Shown: positions 1-4,806 of the stretch, piece by piece | How positions within the stretch are numbered: the stretch's first letter is position 1 | Layout: the number at the start of each line of letters is the position of its first letter | Assembly (NCBI GenBank): GCA_947458305.1 | Contig: CANGZO010000136.1 | Location: 1 to 6,459, forward strand | DNA from: Comamonadaceae bacterium | GTDB lineage: Bacteria; Pseudomonadota; Gammaproteobacteria; Burkholderiales; Burkholderiaceae_C | Reading direction: 5' to 3' | DNA: 6,459 bases | Notes under the pieces: generated by a model | The model's input: only the letters and a program-made list of their open reading frames with translations | The model's database searches: none | Told to the model about the DNA's origin: nothing | Made by a program: the position numbers and the translations under genes

Positions 1-98
1 GCAAACAAGGCTGGAATCAAAATCAACCCGCCGCCACCCACAATAGAGTCCACCAGCCCGGCCAAGAGCGAGGCCAACGAAACAATCAATAAATCCAT
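1..98 (-). CDS. TSUP (TauE/SafE-type) membrane transporter, N-terminal fragment
   Basis: Only the first 32 codons lie in the window; the gene continues past the left edge. The visible protein starts MDLLIVSLASLLAGLVDSIV and continues with four glycines and a hydrophobic LILIPALFA stretch. A first membrane helix running into an (AG)xxDSIxGGGG motif is characteristic of the TSUP / TauE-SafE family (E. coli YfcA is one), inner-membrane permeases linked to export or uptake of sulfite, sulfoacetate and other small anions. The substrate cannot be told from this fragment. The ATG at 96-98 fits the family N-terminus and is the first plausible start, but no strong ribosome binding site precedes it. 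The terminator at 159-186 lies upstream in the same direction, so this gene probably has its own promoter within 99-158. Family call is fairly sure; exact start and substrate are not. Confidence 0.8.
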   Translation of the reverse strand, partial: MDLLIVSLASLLAGLVDSIVGGGGLILIPALF

Positions 99-128
99 GT
101 AGGGGATTGTGTCATCGCAAGGGCACTG

Positions 129-147
129 AGCCTGTCGCACACAGGCT
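129..147. repeat. Short perfect inverted repeat, possible operator of the TSUP gene
   Basis: AGCCTGT and ACAGGCT form a perfect 7-bp dyad around a 5-base centre (CGCAC). It lies about 30 bp upstream of the TSUP start codon and just past the terminator at 159-186. No T-run follows on either strand, so it is not an intrinsic terminator. Its position suits a repressor or activator site for the TSUP gene, but a 7-bp dyad can occur by chance. Confidence 0.3.
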
Positions 148-158
148 GGGAAGCAAGC

Positions 159-186
159 AAAAAAAAGCGCCGCTTGCGCGACGCTT
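159..186 (-). terminator. Rho-independent terminator, minus strand
   Basis: Read on the minus strand, AAGCGTCGC (178-186) pairs with GCGGCGCTT (165-173) around the tetraloop GCAA (174-177). That is a 9-bp stem with one G-U wobble and a GNRA loop. It runs directly into a T-run made by the eight A residues at 159-166, of which the first two T also pair in the stem. The opposite strand has no T-run, so it works in one direction only. It would end transcription coming from hpdH, or from a small RNA gene in between, and insulates the TSUP gene. Confidence 0.88.
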
Positions 187-286
187 AGAAAGTACACCTC
201 GTTCGGATGTTGGTTGATGTTCGAGTTCTTCGGGGTTCGAGTTGTCTCCTCGGCCCTCAGGATGCAGATACTGCTGTGCACCGAGT
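159..286 (-). ncRNA. Candidate small regulatory RNA, or structured 3' UTR of hpdH
   Basis: The 280 bp between hpdH and the TSUP gene hold no convincing protein gene. On the minus strand a TACATT box (293-298) could be a -10 element giving a start near 286. The transcript would open with a hairpin: CTCGG (281-285) pairs with CCGAG (249-253), with an inner GCAG-TAT-CTGC stem at 264-274. An A/C-rich, probably unpaired linker follows, carrying the 9-base AACTCGAAC twice (235-243 and 219-227). It would end at the GNRA-loop terminator with its U-run (159-186). Hairpin, open linker, terminator is the usual layout of an Hfq-type sRNA. No good -35 box is present, so an activator would be needed; the dyad at 323-354 is placed for one. 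The alternative is a long 3' UTR of the mmsA-hpdH message. I recognise no known RNA family. Confidence 0.28.
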
Positions 287-322
287 TGTTGCAATGTAAG
301 GGATGCCGAGGGAGGTTTTTCT

Positions 323-354
323 CAGGGATTTCCCGATACGGGGGTAAATCCCTG
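323..354. repeat. Strong imperfect dyad / hairpin downstream of hpdH
   Basis: On the plus strand CAGGGATTT (323-331) pairs with AAATCCCTG (346-354), and CCCG (332-335) pairs with CGGG (339-342) around ATA. This makes 13 bp of stem with one 3-base bulge (343-345). It also contains two smaller symmetric blocks, GGGATTTCCC (325-334) and GGGTAAATCCC (342-352). It starts about 25 bp beyond the hpdH stop codon. The minus strand has no T-run after it, so it is not a terminator for hpdH; the plus strand has only TTTT. It may be an activator-binding site centred about 52 bp upstream of the postulated start at 286, or an mRNA 3' stability hairpin. Confidence 0.55.
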
Positions 355-377
355 TTTTGACCGCTGGGCGCTTGGCG

Positions 378-2066
378 TCAGGCCGTCAGGGCGGCATCGG
401 CCACGATCCATCTGGCCGCCTTTTCGGCCACCATCAGGGTGGGGCTGTTGGTGTTGCCACTGGTGATGGTGGGCATGACCCCCGCGTCGACCACGCGCAG
501 ACCCGCCACGCCGCGCACTTGCAAGCGCGCATTGACCACCGCCATCGGGTCGTCATCGCGCCCCATGCGGGTGGTGCCCACCGGGTGAAAGATGGTGCTG
601 GCAATGTCGCCCGCCAGTTTGGCCAACTCGTCGTCGGTTTGGTACTGCACACCGGGCTTGAACTCTTCGGGTGAGAAAGGCGCCATGGCTGTTTGCGCCA
701 TGATGCGGCGCGTCACGCGCAGGCTATCGGCGGCCACTTGGCGGTCTTCATCGGTGGCCAGGTAGTTGGGCGCGATGGCGGGGGCGTCTTCAAAGTCAGG
801 GGTCTTGATCTGGACGGTGCCACGGCTGCTAGGGTTGAGGTTGCACACACTGGCCGTGATGGCCGGAAAGCTGTGCAGCGGCTCGCCAAAGGCGTCCAGG
901 CTCAGGGGCTGCACGTGGTACTGAATGTTGGGCCAGGCGCGGCTGGGGTCGCTGCGGGTGAAGGCCCCCAACTGGCTGGGCGCCATGCTCATGGGGCCGG
1001 TGCGCTTGAGGGCGTATTCGACCCCGATCTTGGCTTTGCCCCACAGGCTGTTGGCCAGGGTGTTGAGGGTGGTGGTGTTGCGCACTTTGTACACCGTGCG
1101 GATTTGCAAATGGTCTTGCAAGTTGGCGCCCACACCCGGCAGGTCGACCAACACGGGTACGCCTTTATCCCGCAGCAGCGCGGCAGGGCCAATGCCCGAG
1201 AGCTGCAAAATTTGCACCGAGCCGATGCTGCCCGCGCTGAGGATCACCTCGGCTTTGGCACTCACGTTCAGCGTCTGACCTTGGCGCAGCAATTTGGCGC
1301 CCACGCAGCGCATCCGGCCATCGGCTTGGGGTGCCAACTGCAGGGCTTGCACCCGGGTTTCGGTCCACACGGTCAGGTTGGGGCGCTGTTGAGCGGGGCG
1401 CAAAAACGCCTTGGATGCATTCCAGCGCCAGCCGTCTTTTTGGTTCACCTCGAAATAGCCCACCCCTTCGTTGTTGCCGCTGTTGAAGTCAGCCGTGGCC
1501 GGAATACCGGCCTGCACCGCCGCTTGGGCAAAGGCGTCCAGCACATCCCAGCGCAGCCGCTGTTTTTCGATGCGCCACTCGCCACCATGGCCGTGCAATT
1601 GGGCATAGGCCTCGCGAGCGCCGCCATGTTGACGGGCAAACTCATGCGACAGCGTGGCGTCAAGCTTGTGGTGGTGTTCGTGCGCTTTGAAATCCGTCAA
1701 ACAGGGTTGCCAGCGCCAAGCGTCGTCGCCCGTGACGTCGGCCCAATGTTCGTAGTCGCGCGACTGACCGCGCATGTAAATCATGCCGTTGATGCTGCTG
1801 CAACCGCCCAGCGCTTTGCCACGCGGGTAGCGCAGGCTGCGACCGTTCAAGCCCTCGGCTGGTTCGGTCTGGTACAGCCAATCGGTGCGCGGATTGCCAA
1901 TGCAATACAAGTAACCCACCGGGATGTGGATCCAGTGGTAATTGTCTTTTTTGCCCGCCTCCACCAGCAAGACCCGCTTGCTGGGGTTGGCACTCAGGCG
2001 GTTGGCCAACAAACAGCCCGCCGTGCCCGCGCCGATGATGATGTAGTCGAAGCTGTTGTCGTTCAT
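378..2066 (-). CDS. hpdH: GMC-family FAD-dependent dehydrogenase, probable 3-hydroxypropionate dehydrogenase
   Basis: This 562-residue protein is a glucose-methanol-choline (GMC) oxidoreductase. An FAD-binding GAGTAG motif lies at 12-17 with E36 closing the Rossmann fold. GMC signature 1 (RGKALGGCSS..) begins near 82 and signature 2 (AGSIGSVQILQLSGIG) spans 278-293. The C-terminal pair is H494 (in HPVGTTRMG) and N538 (in SGNTNSPT), 44 residues apart as in choline oxidase. No signal peptide is seen, so it is cytoplasmic. ATG 2064-2066 is chosen because AAGG lies 8 bases upstream and GAGTAG then sits near the N-terminus. It follows mmsA by 60 bp in the same direction, and a LysR gene diverges from mmsA. 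That arrangement matches the hpdR / mmsA-hpdH loci described in Pseudomonas and Cupriavidus, where HpdH oxidises 3-hydroxypropionate to malonate semialdehyde. By sequence alone it could be another alcohol or choline-type dehydrogenase. Residues about 131-152 (HHHKLDATLSHEF..) look like an unusually long, His-rich insertion. Family certain; substrate inferred. Confidence 0.9.
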   Translation of the reverse strand: MNDNSFDYIIIGAGTAGCLLANRLSANPSKRVLLVEAGKKDNYHWIHIPVGYLYCIGNPRTDWLYQTEPAEGLNGRSLRYPRGKALGGCSSINGMIYMRGQSRDYEHWADVTGDDAWRWQPCLTDFKAHEHHHKLDATLSHEFARQHGGAREAYAQLHGHGGEWRIEKQRLRWDVLDAFAQAAVQAGIPATADFNSGNNEGVGYFEVNQKDGWRWNASKAFLRPAQQRPNLTVWTETRVQALQLAPQADGRMRCVGAKLLRQGQTLNVSAKAEVILSAGSIGSVQILQLSGIGPAALLRDKGVPVLVDLPGVGANLQDHLQIRTVYKVRNTTTLNTLANSLWGKAKIGVEYALKRTGPMSMAPSQLGAFTRSDPSRAWPNIQYHVQPLSLDAFGEPLHSFPAITASVCNLNPSSRGTVQIKTPDFEDAPAIAPNYLATDEDRQVAADSLRVTRRIMAQTAMAPFSPEEFKPGVQYQTDDELAKLAGDIASTIFHPVGTTRMGRDDDPMAVVNARLQVRGVAGLRVVDAGVMPTITSGNTNSPTLMVAEKAARWIVADAALTA

Positions 2067-2123
2067 GGTTCTGACCTTGTCTCTTCGGTTGACGATTGTG
2101 CACGCCAACAGGCTTTCAGAACC
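2067..2123 (-). promoter_or_regulatory. Intercistronic inverted repeat covering the hpdH start region
   Basis: In the mmsA-hpdH message, GGTTCTGA (2116-2123) just after the mmsA stop codon can pair perfectly over 8 bp with TCAGAACC (2067-2074). The second arm fills the space between the AAGG ribosome binding site (2075-2078) and the hpdH ATG. A ribosome terminating on mmsA would cover the first arm and free the hpdH start, so this may couple the two translations. The loop is 41 bases, so stability is uncertain. Confidence 0.35.
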
Positions 2124-2126
2124 CCA

Positions 2127-3638
2127 TCACTTGGCCGTGGGCATCACGAACTCAGCGCCTTTGCCGATGCTCTCGGGCCAGCGTTGCATGATGGACTTTT
2201 GCTTGGTGTAAAAGCGCACACCCTCTTCGCCATAGGCGTGCATGTCGCCAAACAGCGAACGCTTCCAGCCGCCAAAGCCGTGCCAGGCCATGGGCACCGG
2301 GATCGGCACGTTGATGCCGACCATGCCCACCTGGATGCGGCGCGCAAACTCACGCGCCACGTTGCCGTCGCGGGTGAAGCAGCTCACGCCGTTGCCGAAT
2401 TCATGGTCGTTGATGATCTGCACCGCGGTGCCAAAGTCGGGCACGCGCACGCAGCTCAAGACCGGGCCAAAGATTTCTTCCTTGTAAATCTTCATGTCGG
2501 TGCTCACGTGGTCGAACAGCGTGCCGCCCAGCCAGAAACCGTTGTCGCAACCTGCACCGGCTCGTGAGCCGTCAAATTCGCGACCATCGACCAGCAGCTT
2601 GGCGCCTTCGGCCACGCCGGCGTCGATGTAGCCCTTGATGCGCTGACGTGCCGCGTCGGTCACGATGGGGCCCATTTCGGCAGCCAGGTTTTCACCGTTG
2701 AGCACTTGCAGCGCTTTGGTACGCTCAATCAGCTTAGGCAGGATCTTGTCTGCCACATCACCCACCAGCACCGCCACCGAGATCGCCATGCAGCGCTCAC
2801 CGGCCGAGCCGTAACCCGCACCGATCAAGGCGTCCACGGTTTGGTCGATGTCGGCATCGGGCATCACCACCAAATGGTTCTTCGCACCGCCCAAGGCCTG
2901 CACGCGCTTGCCGTGGTGCGCGCCCGTTTCGTAGATGTAGTTGGCGATCGGTGTGGAGCCCACAAAGCTGATGGCTTTCACGTCGGGGTGCTCCAACAGC
3001 GCGTCCACGGCTTCCTTGTCGCCTTGCACCACGTTGAACACGCCGTCGGGCAAGCCTGCTTTTTTCAACAGGTCGGCGATGAACAGGGACGGCGTCGGGT
3101 CGGTCGGGCTGGGCTTCAAGATGAAGGTGTTGCCCGCTGCGATGGCGACGGGGAACATCCACATGGGCACCATCACCGGAAAGTTGAAGGGCGTGATGCC
3201 CGCGACCACACCCAGCGGCTGACGCAGCGTCCAGTTGTCGATGCCGGTGGAGACCTGGTCGGTGAAGTCGCCTTTGAGCAGCTGCGGAATGCCGGTGGCG
3301 AATTCGACGATGTCGATGCCGCGCGAGACTTCGCCTTGCGCGTCGGTGAACACCTTGCCGTGCTCAGCGGTGATCATGTGGGCCAGCTCGTCCTTGTGCG
3401 TGTTCAGCAGTTCGAGGAACTTGAACATCACGCGGGCGCGGCGCAGCGGCGGTGTGTCGGCCCAAGCGGGGAAAGCGGCTTGCGCAGCGGCCACGGCTTG
3501 GGCCACTTCGGCGCTGTTGGCCAAGGCCACGTTGCCGGTCACGGCACCGGTCGCAGGGTTGGTCACGGGCTGGCTGCGGCCTGAAGCGCCTGCGGCGACT
3601 TGGCCATTGATGTAGTGGCCGATGTGGGTGATGCTCAT
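2127..3638 (-). CDS. mmsA: CoA-acylating (methyl)malonate-semialdehyde dehydrogenase
   Basis: This 503-residue protein is a full-length MmsA/IolA-type aldehyde dehydrogenase. It converts malonate semialdehyde to acetyl-CoA, and methylmalonate semialdehyde to propionyl-CoA, with NAD+ and CoA and loss of CO2. Visible motifs are TPFNFP with N152 for the oxyanion site, FVGSTP (225-230), ALGGAKNH (248-255), the catalytic cysteine C283 in SAGERCMAIS, and EEIFGPV (387-393). The general-base glutamate of hydrolytic ALDHs (ELGGK) is replaced by A248, the CoA-dependent hallmark. From memory, R106 and R282 line up with the arginines proposed to hold the substrate carboxylate in the Bacillus enzyme. The start at 3636-3638 has AGGAG six bases upstream and the usual MmsA length. 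It is the first gene of the unit with hpdH and is divergent from the LysR gene. The valine-pathway partner mmsB is not here, which favours 3-hydroxypropionate or beta-alanine catabolism. Confidence 0.96.
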   Translation of the reverse strand: MSITHIGHYINGQVAAGASGRSQPVTNPATGAVTGNVALANSAEVAQAVAAAQAAFPAWADTPPLRRARVMFKFLELLNTHKDELAHMITAEHGKVFTDAQGEVSRGIDIVEFATGIPQLLKGDFTDQVSTGIDNWTLRQPLGVVAGITPFNFPVMVPMWMFPVAIAAGNTFILKPSPTDPTPSLFIADLLKKAGLPDGVFNVVQGDKEAVDALLEHPDVKAISFVGSTPIANYIYETGAHHGKRVQALGGAKNHLVVMPDADIDQTVDALIGAGYGSAGERCMAISVAVLVGDVADKILPKLIERTKALQVLNGENLAAEMGPIVTDAARQRIKGYIDAGVAEGAKLLVDGREFDGSRAGAGCDNGFWLGGTLFDHVSTDMKIYKEEIFGPVLSCVRVPDFGTAVQIINDHEFGNGVSCFTRDGNVAREFARRIQVGMVGINVPIPVPMAWHGFGGWKRSLFGDMHAYGEEGVRFYTKQKSIMQRWPESIGKGAEFVMPTAK

Positions 3639-3684
3639 GGGGTGCTCCTAGTGGCTTGCGCCGGTTGCTTGTCGATGTGTCTCT

Positions 3685-3760
3685 TGTAGGAGCCCACCCT
3701 GTGGGCGATTGCCCCATGGTCAGCTGACCAAAAAAATCGCCCACGGGGTGGGCTCCTACA
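3685..3760. repeat. REP doublet (REPIN-like element) with 26-bp inverted arms
   Basis: Arms 3685-3710 and 3735-3760 are inverted copies matching at 25 of 26 positions. The one difference still allows a G-U pair in one transcript. Each arm has the anatomy of a REP unit: a GTAG head (3686-3689, and CTAC at 3756-3759 on the other side) followed by its own small hairpin, GCCCAC-CCT-GTGGGC (3692-3706) and GCCCAC-GGG-GTGGGC (3739-3753). The 24-base centre holds a perfect 14-bp palindrome, TGGTCAGCTGACCA (3717-3730), almost concentric with the arms. REP units with a GTAG head and hairpin are mobilised in trans by RAYT (TnpA-REP) transposases, and pairs of them are called REPINs or BIMEs; no RAYT gene is in this window. 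No clear target duplication flanks it. It sits between mmsA and its divergent regulator. Confidence 0.85.
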
Positions 3761-3771
3761 CTTCGCCTTGC

Positions 3772-3800
3772 AGTGTAGGCACCGTCGCTCACCCTCGCAA
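3772..3800 (-). promoter_or_regulatory. Candidate sigma-70 promoter of mmsA-hpdH
   Basis: On the minus strand TTGCGA (3795-3800) and TACACT (3772-3777) are separated by 17 bases. Each matches the sigma-70 consensus at four of six positions, as expected for an activator-dependent promoter. Transcription would start near 3765. That puts the centre of the operator dyad (3829.5) about 64 bp upstream, close to the usual LysR-type recognition site near -65. It leaves a leader of about 125 bases that contains the whole REP doublet. I saw no better promoter in the 46 bp between the REP doublet and the mmsA start. Confidence 0.45.
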
Positions 3801-3818
3801 TGCCCCAAATCTGAATTG

Positions 3819-3840
3819 ATTGTTCAAAATAGTGAACAAT
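3819..3840. promoter_or_regulatory. Likely LysR-regulator operator (perfect 8-6-8 dyad)
   Basis: ATTGTTCA (3819-3826) and TGAACAAT (3833-3840) form a perfect 8-bp inverted repeat around AAATAG. It includes a T-N11-A arrangement (T3824 to A3836), the core of LysR-type binding sites. It ends six bases before the regulator's ATG and lies in the region shared with the divergent mmsA promoter. Binding here could repress the regulator gene and, with inducer, activate mmsA-hpdH. Confidence 0.7.
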
Positions 3841-3846
3841 GCCTGC

Positions 3847-4785
3847 ATGGAAGAGCAAAAAATCAACGCACTCTGGACGCACCTGCATTGGCTCAGCGTG
3901 CTGGCGCAGCAAGGCAGTTACACAGCCGCTGCTGCCCGCCTGGGCGTGAGCAAGGCCGCCATGAGCCAGCGCATTGCCGAGCTGGAGCGGGCGGCCAAGG
4001 TCACTTTGGTACAGCGCACCACCCGCAGCCTGCGCCTGACCGAAGCGGGCCAGAGGTTGGTCGACGAGACCCGCGCTTCCTTTGAGCAGATTGAGCAAAG
4101 CTTTGCCCAAGTGCGCGACCTGGCCGAGCAGCCCAGTGGCTTGTTGCGCGTGACCGCGCCTGTGGCGCTGGCCCGTCAGCAGCTGGTGCCGCTTTTCGCA
4201 GCTTTCTTGAAAGACTTTCCGGATGTGCGCATTGAGCTGGACCTGTCCGATCGTCTGAGTGCTTTGGCCACAGAGGGTTACGACCTGGCCATCCGCCACA
4301 CGGCCCGCCCGCCTGACACCCATGTGGCCTGGGCGCTGTGCGCCACCGAATCGGTGCTGGTGGCCACCCGTGCTTACATTGGCCAACATGGAGAACCGCA
4401 AAACCCCTCTGAGCTGCAAGCCCACAACTGCCTGCATTACCCCCGCTCGCAAGACACGCCCGCCTGGACCTTTGAGCTGCGTGAGCCTTCAGCAACGGGC
4501 GAGCGCATCACGGTGCCCGTGAGTGGCAACTTCGCCGCCAACAACAGCGAAGCCCTGCGTGAAGCGGCCTTGACCGGCGCAGGCATCGCCCTCCTGCCCG
4601 ACTTCAGCGCCCAAGCCGAGTTGCGCAAGGGTCGGTTGGTACGCGTGTTGCCCGACTGGAAACCTGTGGGTGCCTTTGCCGAAACCATTTACGCCATCCG
4701 CCCCTACGCGCCGCATGTGCCTCGGGCAGTGGCGGCATTGGTGGCGCACTTGAAGGCCGGCTTGGCGGGTGGGTTCGGCGTCTGA
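3847..4785 (+). CDS. hpdR: LysR-type transcriptional regulator, probable HpdR
   Basis: This 312-residue protein is a complete LysR-type regulator. The N-terminal winged helix-turn-helix is plain: WLSVLAQQGSYTAAAARLGV (15-34) followed by SKAAMSQRIAELE (35-47) with the recognition helix, then the linker helix. The rest is the periplasmic-binding-protein-like effector domain, including a GAGIALLPDF segment typical of its hinge region. It diverges from mmsA-hpdH with a perfect operator dyad between, the standard layout for a local activator. In known loci of this arrangement HpdR responds to 3-hydroxypropionate; that identity rests on context, not on effector-site residues. ATG 3847-3849 gives the normal LysR N-terminus. 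No Shine-Dalgarno sequence is visible and the operator ends only six bases upstream, so the mRNA leader is probably very short and expression low and self-limited. It converges with marC, leaving 21 bp. Confidence 0.9.
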   Translation: MEEQKINALWTHLHWLSVLAQQGSYTAAAARLGVSKAAMSQRIAELERAAKVTLVQRTTRSLRLTEAGQRLVDETRASFEQIEQSFAQVRDLAEQPSGLLRVTAPVALARQQLVPLFAAFLKDFPDVRIELDLSDRLSALATEGYDLAIRHTARPPDTHVAWALCATESVLVATRAYIGQHGEPQNPSELQAHNCLHYPRSQDTPAWTFELREPSATGERITVPVSGNFAANNSEALREAALTGAGIALLPDFSAQAELRKGRLVRVLPDWKPVGAFAETIYAIRPYAPHVPRAVAALVAHLKAGLAGGFGV

Positions 4786-4806
4786 ACCACGCAGTGAAGG
4801 CGCAGA

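Noticed and set aside
112..294. Small minus-strand open frame of 60 codons with a TTG start
   Set aside because: It runs through the intrinsic terminator stem, has no ribosome binding site, and encodes nothing recognisable. The stretch is better read as non-coding.
2067..2108. Upstream TTG start that would lengthen hpdH by 14 residues
   Set aside because: ATG 2064-2066 has AAGG at good spacing and gives the usual GMC N-terminus just before the FAD motif.
693..2567. Long open plus-strand reading frame (624 codons) across hpdH and the end of mmsA
   Set aside because: It is antisense to two strongly supported genes, spans their junction, and its translation shows composition bias but no recognisable domain. 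GC-rich codon use leaves antisense frames open by chance.
2706..3584. Plus-strand open frame of 292 codons inside mmsA
   Set aside because: It is the antisense shadow of mmsA, with a His/Gly/Arg-rich translation and no family motifs.
3685..3760. REP doublet as a transcription terminator
   Set aside because: It lies between two genes transcribed away from each other and neither arm is followed by a T-run in the relevant direction.
3820..3846. Upstream TTG start for the LysR gene
   Set aside because: It lies inside the operator dyad, and the extra nine residues do not look like a LysR N-terminus.
3364..4452. Minus-strand open frame of 362 codons running from hpdR into mmsA
   Set aside because: It crosses the operator, the REP doublet and the mmsA start in a non-coding frame. 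The proteins read from hpdR and mmsA are clearly the real ones.
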